Assembly: GCA_018882785.1 (NCBI GenBank)
Contig: VERI01000012.1
Coordinates: 1 to 40,368, forward strand
DNA length: 40,368 nt
Direction of reading: 5' to 3'
From: Burkholderiaceae bacterium
GTDB lineage: Bacteria > Pseudomonadota > Gammaproteobacteria > Burkholderiales > Burkholderiaceae_A
A program made the translations under genes and the position numbers. This document shows, in pieces, positions 32,533 to 39,807 of the stretch. The notes under the pieces are model-generated. The model worked only from the letters and a program-made list of their open reading frames with translations, was not told where the DNA came from and made no database searches. How positions within the stretch are numbered: the stretch's first letter is position 1; each line of letters begins with the position of its first letter.

Positions 32533-33077
32533 ACTTTGATGCAGATGTGGCGAATCTGTGGGGTTTTCTCGCGCCCGAATCCATTGCGGCTCATAACGAG
32601 GTCAATCGGACAGTAACAGTCTTGTTCCGGCACGTACACGACATTGTAAACGTGGGTGTAGTCGTTCTTCCGCCAGGCGATTGCCTTGAAATACTGTCGC
32701 TCGATGCCTGCCGCACGAAGCAGACAGGCAAATGCCGTTGACAAATCATCACAGTCACGGTATGGATATTGACCGTTGAATTGCTCAGACAGGGTGTGGA
32801 TCGGCGCGTTTACAAACTCGTGGTCGTCTGGGTCACTTTGATACGGGTAGTTGTCGACCATGTGCTCCCACACATTGTAGATCGTCTCTTCCGTGTTGTC
32901 AGTGCGGAGCTTGTTGGCGATGCTCATGACGCGCGGATCTTTTGCGTCGCGCCTTGCAAGGTCGCGCATGAGGTATAGCGTCTGATAGATACCGCGATCA
33001 CCTTGTAACTGCGCTGTCTCGCACAGCCGGGCGCCATCTGCGAGTGTAGTGCATTTTTTCGTGGGCAGCGGTGCCAT
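32529..33077 (-). CDS. Transglutaminase-like cysteine protease
   Basis: A 182-residue transglutaminase-fold protein with a complete Cys-His-Asp triad: Cys109 in RDCDDLSTAFACLLRAAG, His142 in YTHVYNVVY and Asp159 in CPIDLVM. Such domains act as proteases or amidases; in phages they may mature virion proteins or cut peptidoglycan peptides. No signal peptide or span is seen. It starts directly after the previous stop (TAAATG) and overlaps the next gene, inside the virion-membrane block. A maturation protease for the virion fits the context. Confidence 0.85.
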   Translation of the reverse strand: MAPLPTKKCTTLADGARLCETAQLQGDRGIYQTLYLMRDLARRDAKDPRVMSIANKLRTDNTEETIYNVWEHMVDNYPYQSDPDDHEFVNAPIHTLSEQFNGQYPYRDCDDLSTAFACLLRAAGIERQYFKAIAWRKNDYTHVYNVVYVPEQDCYCPIDLVMSRNGFGREKTPQIRHICIKV

Positions 33078-33842
33078 TTATCGCGCCACCTTGTTTAGTC
33101 CGCGTGTTCCGATTGTGCTGGCCACCTCCGTAGAGTTCAGCTCTAACACCTTGCGCCCGAGCACCCACAAGCCCCATACGGTACCGCCCACAATTACGAC
33201 CGGTACTGCAACACTCATAATTGAGGCCGTAGTTCCTACGCCGCTTGCGAGGTTGCCGGGCAGAGCCAGAAGATTCTTGAACGAGTTCTTGATTGTACAG
33301 AATATTCCGCAGTCCTCCGCTTGCTTACCGGCTTCCGCTGCATCTGCTTGTGCCGCCGCGGCCGACTTTGCATTAGCCGCGAGAGCATCCCGCTGTGATT
33401 CTGTCATCTCCTTGAAAGAGGTACCGGCAGTAAACCACCCTGGTCCAATCTGTTGCGGGTTTCCAAAGACACCGTAATAGAATTGCTTCAGAATAGCTGC
33501 GGTTTTGTCCTTGACAAGAGCGTACAGGCCAAGTTGATTTTGTACTGCCGTCACGGCTTGCGTGTACGTTGCGCTATTGGCTGGATTGTAGTTAGGTGCA
33601 ACACCCTTGATACGTGCCTTGCGATATGCGTCGATCACCAAGCCCACATCCGACTTTGTAACGTACTCACGCTGTGCGGTCGTCTTTTGTGCTTGGTTGT
33701 AGGCGTAGTTCACCCGCGCGTACACGATCTGCACAACATCATCCCATGACGCCGCATAGGTTGGAGCAGACCATCCACCGAAGGTAGCCGACGCACTGAC
33801 TCTATCGGCTAGCGCGCTGTTGTTCATTTGTGTACAGTACAT
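33078..33842 (-). CDS. Membrane protein with helical ectodomain
   Basis: A 254-residue protein from ATG 33842: a largely helical domain (SWDDVVQIVYARVNYAYNQ, later an Ala-rich AANAKSAAAAQADAAEAG), one membrane span near 204-227 (MSVAVPVVIVGGTVWGLWVL) and a short polar tail. No family is recognised. The start is uncertain because the frame stays open upstream; ATG 33827 or 33842 overlaps the preceding gene by 26 or 41 bases. Confidence 0.65.
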   Translation of the reverse strand: MYCTQMNNSALADRVSASATFGGWSAPTYAASWDDVVQIVYARVNYAYNQAQKTTAQREYVTKSDVGLVIDAYRKARIKGVAPNYNPANSATYTQAVTAVQNQLGLYALVKDKTAAILKQFYYGVFGNPQQIGPGWFTAGTSFKEMTESQRDALAANAKSAAAAQADAAEAGKQAEDCGIFCTIKNSFKNLLALPGNLASGVGTTASIMSVAVPVVIVGGTVWGLWVLGRKVLELNSTEVASTIGTRGLNKVAR

Positions 33843-34017
33843 CGGTTTCTCGTACGTGTCTGAAGGTTTCCTGTACGAGCGCATTGATAAGGCTGCCAAT
33901 CAGGGCGCTCGCGAGAATAAACCCGATGGGGTTATTCTGAATCACCTCGTTCAACAACATTTTGTGTTTTCTCTGCGCCATTAGGTTTCGGGTTTGCTGG
34001 GCGTCAGCATAAGCCAA
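33802..34017 (-). CDS. Small membrane protein, first gene of the leftward unit
   Basis: A 71-residue protein from TTG 34017, which has GAGGGAAG upstream; ATG 33981 would shorten it by twelve residues. It has one membrane span (residues 31-52, IGFILASALIGSLINALV) and a charged C-terminus. It is the first gene after the divergent regulatory region. Confidence 0.6.
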   Translation of the reverse strand: MAYADAQQTRNLMAQRKHKMLLNEVIQNNPIGFILASALIGSLINALVQETFRHVRETDVLYTNEQQRASR

Positions 34018-34274
34018 CGCCCAGCTTCCCTCGATTGTTCGCGCCGTCTGCCCGGTCGATTGACCTAATCACACTCCAAATAGGAATAGGCATAACAACG
34101 TGAAGTGATGCAATAGTCCGTCCTCACAGACAACTGCAACTTAAGCCCGTGGTCGAGGCGGTTTTATGGTATAGAGTGACCAATACACAATTTTTGGACA
34201 TACTCCAACAAGTATTTTTGACGACTCTCAATTTAAGTGCTTGTCGATGTCGTTTGCAGAGCCGATATTTGTCG

Positions 34275-34334
34275 ATCGAACGATTAAACCTTTCGAATCA
34301 AGAGGCCAGCAAAATCGTCCGCTGATCGTTCGAT
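34275..34334. repeat. 10-bp inverted repeat ATCGAACGAT / ATCGTTCGAT
   Basis: ATCGAACGAT (34275-34284) and its exact reverse complement (34325-34334) are 40 bases apart, and GATCG and ATTAA flank both. It could be a pair of operator half-sites for the ribbon-helix-helix protein at 34661 or the base stem of a small RNA ending at the terminator just downstream. Confidence 0.5.
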
Positions 34335-34346
34335 TAATTAAAAAAG

Positions 34347-34378
34347 GCACGAGCATTTATTTGTTCGTGCTTTTTTTT
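34347..34378 (+). terminator. Rho-independent terminator
   Basis: GCACGAGCA (34347-34355), loop TTTATT, TGTTCGTGC (34362-34370), then eight T. The stem has nine pairs including one G-U. An A run precedes it, so it may work in both directions. It lies upstream of the first rightward gene, so it must end a short transcript from within the regulatory region or stop read-through. Confidence 0.8.
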
Positions 34379-34387
34379 GCTTAGCTA

Positions 34388-34417
34388 TTGCACAAAAGCA
34401 TTTTGTTTGTATTTTTG
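34388..34417 (+). promoter_or_regulatory. Predicted Bacteroidota-type promoter for the rightward unit
   Basis: TTG (34388-34390), 19 bases, TATTTTTG (34410-34417), a full match to the Bacteroidota consensus TTG-N19-TAnnTTTG. It also reads as TTGCAC-16-TATTTT for a sigma-70 type factor. It lies 23 bases before the first start codon and just after the terminator. GTATTTTTGAC is repeated at 34212. Confidence 0.6.
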
Positions 34418-34439
34418 ACAAACAACGAAAGGTTGAACG

Positions 34440-34664
34440 ATGATTCTTGGTTTTGAGTTTCGCTGTCAGTCCGACGAGGCGGGCAAGCGATGGTTCAGAA
34501 TAGCCCCATTTGTCCGCGAAGAGACAAAGAGCGACCTAGCCTTTTTTGGCCTCGTGTTTCTAATCCTAGCGGTTGCAACTTTGGTGGTGATTGGTCTTTG
34601 TATCACAAACATTCCGCCAGATCGACCTATGGTGGACATTATGCAAGGGAGGGCAGTTAGATGA
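34440..34664 (+). CDS. Small membrane protein, first rightward gene
   Basis: A 74-residue protein with one membrane span (33-56, LAFFGLVFLILAVATLVVIGLCIT). AAAGG stands before the ATG. As the first gene of the early unit it could act at the host membrane, for instance in exclusion or takeover; no family is recognised. Confidence 0.7.
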   Translation: MILGFEFRCQSDEAGKRWFRIAPFVREETKSDLAFFGLVFLILAVATLVVIGLCITNIPPDRPMVDIMQGRAVR

Positions 34665-34843
34665 GTGAATCAGACACAAACCGCGTGCGGATCAAAAATC
34701 CAGATCGCAAATACATAGCTTGCTATGTCGAACCGGCAACGCACGAGTGGTTGTTGCGCTTGTCGCAGCGCGAGGGCAGGTCGCTATCAAAGCAGCTTGA
34801 AAGAATCATAAACGAGGCCAAGGAGAAACACGGTGGCTTCTGA
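34661..34843 (+). CDS. Ribbon-helix-helix DNA-binding protein
   Basis: A 60-residue basic protein: a strand (KYIACYVEP), then helices (THEWLLRLSQREGRS and LSKQLERIINEAKEK), the layout of Arc/CopG-type regulators. GGGAGGG precedes the ATG. It is a candidate regulator of the divergent promoters just upstream. Confidence 0.75.
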   Translation: MSESDTNRVRIKNPDRKYIACYVEPATHEWLLRLSQREGRSLSKQLERIINEAKEKHGGF

Positions 34844-35129
34844 GATTAGGTCAACAAACGGCTCAGTTGGATCATCGCAGGCTGTAATGCTATTACGGCA
34901 CTTTGCCCAAGGAAAGCGCATTGATGATCTTCAGGCGTTACAGCTATATGGTATCCGGCGGCTTGCGTCGCGGATTCATGATTTAAAGAGATTTGGACTC
35001 AAGATCGACTCTGAGTTTCATAAGTACGTTTCTCCAGAAGGCATAAAGAAGCGTTTCATGCTATATTCGACTGACCTAAAGAACGAGGTCAACATTAGCA
35101 TCTTCAAAGCCCAAGGAATCATTGAATGA
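34833..35129 (+). CDS. Phage helix-turn-helix protein
   Basis: A 98-residue protein starting at GTG 34833, fixed by AAGGAG eight bases upstream. SSQAVMLLRHFAQGKRIDDL followed by QLYGIRRLASRIHDLKRFG is the winged-helix pattern of small phage proteins that start by reading QxxLxxL and LxxyGixrLaaRIhdLr. A regulatory or replication-linked role is likely. The stop overlaps the next start. Confidence 0.75.
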   Translation: MASEIRSTNGSVGSSQAVMLLRHFAQGKRIDDLQALQLYGIRRLASRIHDLKRFGLKIDSEFHKYVSPEGIKKRFMLYSTDLKNEVNISIFKAQGIIE

Positions 35130-35602
35130 ACGGCTACCCGGTTTTCTTTCTGCCACGCCCAAAATTACGGCACTTGTTTAACATCGTTGTGCCGGTTCCA
35201 CCGGATATGCTCAGCCAGATGGGCTTGCCAGCTCCGGCCGAAGAAAAAGCAATGTGGGTGATGCACATGTGTCGGCTCGTTATGGTCAGCGATCAGCTGG
35301 AAGCCTTAATGGTTTTTGACAAATTGCACGAGGAGCGTGCAGTTCAAACCGGTGGTTGGAATAAACAGAAGGCAACACAGTGGCAGAATGAACGGGCTGT
35401 GTTTTCACAATCGATTGCAAACGGAAATTGGCCCGAGGTGATGACGGCACCACAAATGCCATTCCTCGTAAACGTGGATTCGCTTATTGAGTCGAATATC
35501 CCATTGGCAGATTTGGCGGAAAAAACTGCGTATGTTCCAACGAGTTCGATGCAGGATGAGCAACAATCCGCACAACCGCAAGCACAACAGGAAGGTCTAT
35601 AA
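35126..35602 (+). CDS. Early protein of unknown function, Gln-rich tail
   Basis: A 158-residue soluble protein (FNIVVPVPPDMLSQMGLPAP; MCRLVMVSDQLEALMVFDKL) with a low-complexity end (QQSAQPQAQQEGL). It overlaps both neighbours (ATGA, TAATG). No family is recognised. Position between two HTH genes suggests replication or regulation. Confidence 0.7.
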   Translation: MNGYPVFFLPRPKLRHLFNIVVPVPPDMLSQMGLPAPAEEKAMWVMHMCRLVMVSDQLEALMVFDKLHEERAVQTGGWNKQKATQWQNERAVFSQSIANGNWPEVMTAPQMPFLVNVDSLIESNIPLADLAEKTAYVPTSSMQDEQQSAQPQAQQEGL

Positions 35603-36219
35603 TGACGATCAATCCTCGAATGTCGACGATTCATTCACGCATAGTGGATGATTCTCCTAACATTCAGACCAAGACGCCCAACGAAGCGCATGAAATAGGC
35701 ACTTTTGAGGGCAAAAATCCGAGGCAAAAAGAATCAATAGCCTATTTTGAACGGATTTCGTCGCTTACCGGAAACCAAATGCAGGCTTTGTTGGTACGGA
35801 TGGGAATCACAATGAGCCGTCTTTCCATCGAAATGAACTACAACGAGAACTATCTCGTACAGACGCTGCGCAAATCGTATGGTAATAAGCCGCTTCCTTG
35901 GCGCATCATCGCGGCAATACGCGGGAAAGTTGGAGAGGGGATATTCGACACGACCTTTGCAGAGCTCCACGAGGGAGTTACGCAGCACGCATTGAACGTA
36001 ACTGGCCAGCAGCTCAGGGCCATAATCAACGCCGCTGGATCGAATCTTCAGATGCTGTCGCGTAAGGTCGGGCGCTCACGCACTAGTATGCGTTCAACGA
36101 TCATTAGGTATTGGTTGACGCCGTTGCCATTGGCGTTCGTGAACTTAATCCGTAACGGTATGGGTGAGATAGACTACGACCTCATGTACCGTCGCGTAAT
36201 CACAAGCTCAGCGAGGTAG
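35602..36219 (+). CDS. Protein with two tandem HTH-like domains
   Basis: A 205-residue protein in which residues 55-120 and 131-198 are diverged copies of one domain: LTGNQMQALLVRMGITMSRL with GNKPLPWRIIAAIRGKVGE, and VTGQQLRAIINAAGSNLQML with LTPLPLAFVNLIRNGMGE. Each looks like a short HTH fold (helix, LS-, turn, recognition helix). The protein may bind direct repeats, such as the array at 1105, as a single chain. AGGAAGG precedes the ATG. Confidence 0.7.
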   Translation: MTINPRMSTIHSRIVDDSPNIQTKTPNEAHEIGTFEGKNPRQKESIAYFERISSLTGNQMQALLVRMGITMSRLSIEMNYNENYLVQTLRKSYGNKPLPWRIIAAIRGKVGEGIFDTTFAELHEGVTQHALNVTGQQLRAIINAAGSNLQMLSRKVGRSRTSMRSTIIRYWLTPLPLAFVNLIRNGMGEIDYDLMYRRVITSSAR

Positions 36220-36221
36220 AT

Positions 36222-36665
36222 ATGGGAAGCATTACAGGCATAGAAGGCATACGTTTCGGGGGCAACAAGCCCTGCGAGTTCCGCAAATTCATTGCTCAGT
36301 ATAAGCGTGAACGCAGGTGTGTGGACATGGATCATCGTTCTTATGCGAACCCTAATCTGCGCACCGTGGAGGTACCCCTCGATCTGCGTTTGTTCATCTT
36401 TTGCCTTACGCGGGCACGGGCGTCTTCGCAGAACTACCTTGTCGTTTGCAAATGCCTTACTGATCGCTGTGTGAGGTACGTAAAGGTACATGGAGCTTAT
36501 ACGGCGAAAGATGCCCGCTATGAGGCTAAGAAGTTTCTCGCTGAAGTTGGATTCGAAGCTGAACCTTTCGTAGAAGAGCCTTACAACGATGACGCGGATT
36601 TCAAGGCCAAGATCATCAAGTGGCGTGGGATAATGTCGAGGACATTCCCGGAGCTATCAGAATGA
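36222..36665 (+). CDS. Early protein of unknown function
   Basis: A 147-residue basic protein, N-terminal half variable, then LVVCKCLTDRCVRYVKVHGAYTAKDARYEAKKFLAEVGF, which could be a small alpha/beta domain with three Cys. GAGGTAG precedes the ATG. Its stop overlaps the replication gene start as ATGA. Confidence 0.7.
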   Translation: MGSITGIEGIRFGGNKPCEFRKFIAQYKRERRCVDMDHRSYANPNLRTVEVPLDLRLFIFCLTRARASSQNYLVVCKCLTDRCVRYVKVHGAYTAKDARYEAKKFLAEVGFEAEPFVEEPYNDDADFKAKIIKWRGIMSRTFPELSE

Positions 36666-37864
36666 AAGACTGGTTCCCACACGACTACTATGCAAGTCGC
36701 GACGTCAAAATGATGGCACTCGTGCGGTACGGCAATGCTCGCTACTACGGCCTGTACTGGTACATGGTTGAGCTAATGCACTCTGAGGGCGAGATCCCGA
36801 TGGAGGACCTTGTACTGTCAATGTCTCTTGGACTCGGAGAAGATGACGCTACGATTCATTCATTCCTTGATGTCTGCTTTCGAGCCAAGTTGGCAGTGCT
36901 CATTGATGGCACAGTTACGATAGATCGTGTGAAGCGCAACCTGGATAATCGCGCACAGAAGAGCCAGAAACAACGTGAGATTGTACAACGCAGGTGGTCA
37001 AAGCGGTCAGAATATAGCGATACCGCCAACCTACAACGCACTACCAACGTATCAATTTCGGATACCAATGTATTACCAAGTGCGCAGCGTGGTTTAGAAC
37101 CAGATACCAATGTAATACGTTCTGATACAGAAGAGATTAGAAGAGAAGAGAAGAGATTAGAAGAGAAGACAGAAGATAGGGGGAGTGTGCGCTTACGCGC
37201 CCCCGCGCCCACTGCGAATGGTGTGATTGATTCCCACTCTTCCGATGCTGCCAATAGCAACAAGCGTGGACGCGAGAAGATCCCAAGCGATTTGGATACC
37301 GTGATCGCGTACTTCGTCGAGATCGGTAGCACGCAGATCGAGGCAGAACGGTTTTGGTTTCACTTCACAGCAAACGGCTGGAAGGTCTCTGGTAAAACGC
37401 CGATGCAGGACTGGAAAGCAGCGGTACAGTCGTGGGTACGAAAGTTGAATTACACCCAGAAATCCAATGGACAAAACACTCGCAAAGCCGGGGAGCGCGG
37501 TACCGACGAAGGGCTCTCGGACTACCTTCGCACAGTGGCTCAGGCAGCCAGGACCGACACCCACGGATCAGTGGTCCAACGAGGACCGTCGAGCATGGAT
37601 GTTCTCGGAGCTACTTCCCAGGCTGGCAGTTTCGCGCAACCTGCAACCGTCGGTTCAACGACTGAACGCACTACTGGCGGAGCTGAACATCGTAGCATTC
37701 AGCCGAGAGCAAGCCCAAGTGGCGCAGGCGTGGATTCTGTACGGCGATTGGACCTTCCGGGGGACGTCTCCGACGCTGGAGTTGTCGGATTTCTTCCCAT
37801 CAACGGACAAGATCGAAAGCCTGCGGATAGCCTTGGCAAACCGATACGTGGTGCTAACGTTTGA
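36662..37864 (+). CDS. Phage replication protein, Lin1244/DnaD-like
   Basis: A frame of 400 residues. The N-terminus (KDWFPHDYYASRDVKMMALVRYG, YYGLYWYMVELM) matches the Lin1244/Lin1753-type domain of phage replication initiators and helicase loaders. About 240-285 reads AERFWFHFTANGWKVSGKTPMQDWKAAVQSWVRKL, the second module of such proteins. Between them is a repetitive Glu/Arg linker (RREEKRLEEKTED). The start is set by GGAG and an ATGA overlap. After about residue 285 the sequence is low-complexity and overlaps the next gene for nearly 400 bases, so the true end may lie earlier through a frameshift. It probably starts replication or loads host DnaB. Confidence 0.8.
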   Translation: MKDWFPHDYYASRDVKMMALVRYGNARYYGLYWYMVELMHSEGEIPMEDLVLSMSLGLGEDDATIHSFLDVCFRAKLAVLIDGTVTIDRVKRNLDNRAQKSQKQREIVQRRWSKRSEYSDTANLQRTTNVSISDTNVLPSAQRGLEPDTNVIRSDTEEIRREEKRLEEKTEDRGSVRLRAPAPTANGVIDSHSSDAANSNKRGREKIPSDLDTVIAYFVEIGSTQIEAERFWFHFTANGWKVSGKTPMQDWKAAVQSWVRKLNYTQKSNGQNTRKAGERGTDEGLSDYLRTVAQAARTDTHGSVVQRGPSSMDVLGATSQAGSFAQPATVGSTTERTTGGAEHRSIQPRASPSGAGVDSVRRLDLPGDVSDAGVVGFLPINGQDRKPADSLGKPIRGANV

Positions 37865-38078
37865 CGAGTTCGACTCGCACTTAATCCACTCGTATTCGAG
37901 GGGTTACGACAAGGCAAAGAGCGAATCCGGCGAGCGCAACCAGACGTGGCACGAGGAGAACAAACCCCGTACATACAACCCAGACCTTCCACAGCAGGAC
38001 ATGACGGTAATTGTCGAAAAACTCAATCAGATCTTCAACAAACACGGCCAAGGCCCGGTAATACTCAGCGACAAATGA
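37467..38078 (+). CDS. Protein overlapping the replication gene
   Basis: A 203-residue frame, +1 relative to the replication gene, with natural-looking sequence (FAQWLRQPGPTPTDQWSNEDRRAWMF, LELSDFFPSTDKIESLRIALANRYVVLTFDEF). No good ribosome-binding site precedes ATG 37467; a start at 37599 has GAGGACC upstream. Its stop overlaps the next start as ATGA, so the frame is used at the 3' end. It is either a separate gene or the shifted C-terminus of the replication protein. The length and helices would suit a helicase-loader partner. Confidence 0.65.
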   Translation: MDKTLAKPGSAVPTKGSRTTFAQWLRQPGPTPTDQWSNEDRRAWMFSELLPRLAVSRNLQPSVQRLNALLAELNIVAFSREQAQVAQAWILYGDWTFRGTSPTLELSDFFPSTDKIESLRIALANRYVVLTFDEFDSHLIHSYSRGYDKAKSESGERNQTWHEENKPRTYNPDLPQQDMTVIVEKLNQIFNKHGQGPVILSDK

Positions 38079-38401
38079 AACACCAACGGCGAATATTCGG
38101 GAAGCACAAACCTACCGACCCACCATCAGCGTTCAAACTGTTTGCGCACCTCAACGCGCAGTTGCCGAACACTCGCAACGGCGAGGATTCAGTGTCACAA
38201 CTACGGACGTGTTACATCGAATCTGTGCGACAACTAACCATACACCACGAACGCAAGATTTCCAACCTCGAGCGTGAAAACGCGGAACTTCGCGATGCCC
38301 TAAAGCTGGCAATGAAGCGGCTTCAGCTCGGCGCTAATGCGTCGCTTATTGATCGCTTACGATTTGCATTCACATTTACATTCAGGGGGAATGATGTTTG
38401 A
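38075..38401 (+). CDS. Small coiled-coil protein
   Basis: A 108-residue basic protein with a charged helix (ERKISNLERENAELRDALKLAMKRL) likely to form a coiled coil. ATG 38075 overlaps the preceding stop as ATGA. The function is unknown. Confidence 0.7.
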   Translation: MKHQRRIFGKHKPTDPPSAFKLFAHLNAQLPNTRNGEDSVSQLRTCYIESVRQLTIHHERKISNLERENAELRDALKLAMKRLQLGANASLIDRLRFAFTFTFRGNDV

Positions 38402-38810
38402 TTTTTTCAAACGCCGCAACAAACAAAGCGAGGTTTATGGTAGCGCAGATGCGCGTGCGCCACACGTACTCAAAACGTCGTTTCAAAGTGCGCTCGAATC
38501 GTCTTTGTCCGCAGTTGCGATTGCGTTTGCAAACAGAAACTACGATGCCCCGTATAACGAATTTGACATCGTTGCAAAGGCCACAGACATGGCCGAGTGC
38601 ATTATGCGGGTGACAGCGCACCGCATGGTGTTCTCAATCGATCATCCTAAAGAAGAATATCGTTCAGAGATGTTTTTCGGCAAAAAGACAACCCCTGAGA
38701 TCATCGTCGATCAGCCACAGATTGACAAAGCAGAATCCGATGACGATGTGATTGTGTACTCCAACGGTCTGAATTGGAGTGATACAAACTCGCTGAGAGA
38801 TCATGGCTAA
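38391..38810 (+). CDS. Early protein of unknown function
   Basis: A 139-residue protein beginning MMFDFFKRRNKQ. It has a helical middle (SALESSLSAVAIAFANRNYD) and an acidic end. AGGGGGA stands directly before a double ATG (38391, 38394). It overlaps both neighbours. No family is recognised. Confidence 0.7.
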   Translation: MMFDFFKRRNKQSEVYGSADARAPHVLKTSFQSALESSLSAVAIAFANRNYDAPYNEFDIVAKATDMAECIMRVTAHRMVFSIDHPKEEYRSEMFFGKKTTPEIIVDQPQIDKAESDDDVIVYSNGLNWSDTNSLRDHG

Positions 38811-39054
38811 GCGGTTTGGAGTTCTTGCGTGGATAGGGCCTAAATGCGACATCAGTCTAATCCGACATGATGAGACGTGCTACTCGATCACACGCCGAGA
38901 AACGGATGACGCCGTGTTCGGAGACTTTCACCGAGACATGGATCTGCCAGTGAGCTGGTGGTATATGACGGCAGACAAAGCCCTAGATGTATGCAGAACG
39001 CTGCAAAATCTTGGATACATCATTCCAGATACAATTCTCAACCAACTAACGTGA
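38803..39054 (+). CDS. Small early protein
   Basis: An 83-residue mixed alpha/beta protein (KRFGVLAWIGPKCDISLI, WWYMTADKALDVCRTLQNLG). The start lies within the end of the previous gene, with GAGAG upstream. The function is unknown. Confidence 0.65.
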   Translation: MAKRFGVLAWIGPKCDISLIRHDETCYSITRRETDDAVFGDFHRDMDLPVSWWYMTADKALDVCRTLQNLGYIIPDTILNQLT

Positions 39055-39064
39055 AAGATGCACT

Positions 39065-39625
39065 GTGAGCGATAACGACGTCGATTTGATCCAGACATCC
39101 GATCATGACGATACGGGTATTATCTACGAGCGGTCAACCGTAGATATGGTGTGCAAATCGAAAGAAGGGGAGGAAGCCGGATTCTATCGGGTGAGCGCCG
39201 AACGGATGCAGGGCGAGGCCACTTGGTACAACTTCAAAGCGACACCATGGGAAAAGGATTGCAACGGCGAGCTTACACCTCCAACCAAGAGGGCTGGCAA
39301 GTCGCTGAAATCACTATCCCTGCAAGAGATCCACCCGGCGATATTTGAAGCACGTTGTAAAACAGACAAGGCGCCGATCATGCACTACATCGGCAAATCA
39401 AACGAGCTTTTGATGAGTGCGAAGCAGACGAAGACGTTTCTCGATAAGGCCGTGGAAGAAGCTACTGAGCGGCTCAATGAACGGTTGCGCCGCAAGGCAG
39501 TGATAGACGCGCACAACCAAGTGATGATTCGCCGCTGCAATTCGCTGATGATGCGAGTTCGTGCAAGGTATTGCAACGATCCGATGACATTCTCCTACCA
39601 AAATGTGTACGGTGAAGTTGTATGA
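39065..39625 (+). CDS. Early protein of unknown function, GTG start
   Basis: A 186-residue protein. The acidic N-terminus (MSDNDVDLIQTSDHDD) is followed by a beta-rich part (VDMVCKSKEGEEAGFYRV) and a basic C-terminal helix pair (EEATERLNERLRRKAVIDAHNQ). GTG 39065 follows GAAAGA. It overlaps the next start by four bases. No family is recognised. Confidence 0.65.
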   Translation: MSDNDVDLIQTSDHDDTGIIYERSTVDMVCKSKEGEEAGFYRVSAERMQGEATWYNFKATPWEKDCNGELTPPTKRAGKSLKSLSLQEIHPAIFEARCKTDKAPIMHYIGKSNELLMSAKQTKTFLDKAVEEATERLNERLRRKAVIDAHNQVMIRRCNSLMMRVRARYCNDPMTFSYQNVYGEVV

Positions 39626-39807
39626 TGCTATGCTTCAATTGTGGCCTTTCAAAGTCCACTTACGCAGTACCTCATTGCAAATGCCCGGCCTATGCAAAGC
39701 CGGTGCACGATGGGGACACCGTGCCGATAAAGGCACTTTTACCAAACAAATTGTATCACAGCGTGCTGCACGCAATCATGAAAGCAAAATGGGTGTACGA
39801 TGAATAA
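39622..39807 (+). CDS. Small Cys-rich protein
   Basis: A 61-residue protein with CFNC at residues 4-7 and CKC near 19-21, a possible zinc site, then VKALLPNKLYHSVLHAIM-like helix sequence. It is coupled to its upstream neighbour by overlap and to the next mini-gene by an eight-base overlap. Confidence 0.65.
   Translation: MMLCFNCGLSKSTYAVPHCKCPAYAKPVHDGDTVPIKALLPNKLYHSVLHAIMKAKWVYDE

Larger units (their letters stand above)
34018..34439. promoter_or_regulatory. Divergent regulatory region between the two transcription units
   Basis: 422 bases without a gene and AT-richer than the rest. It contains a rightward promoter at 34388, a second TATTTTTG box at 34213 (rightward, TTTG 16 bases upstream), a widely spaced inverted repeat (34275 and 34325) and a terminator hairpin at 34347. 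A leftward promoter must also lie here, but I cannot place it. It is the only position from which both long units could start. Confidence 0.7.
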
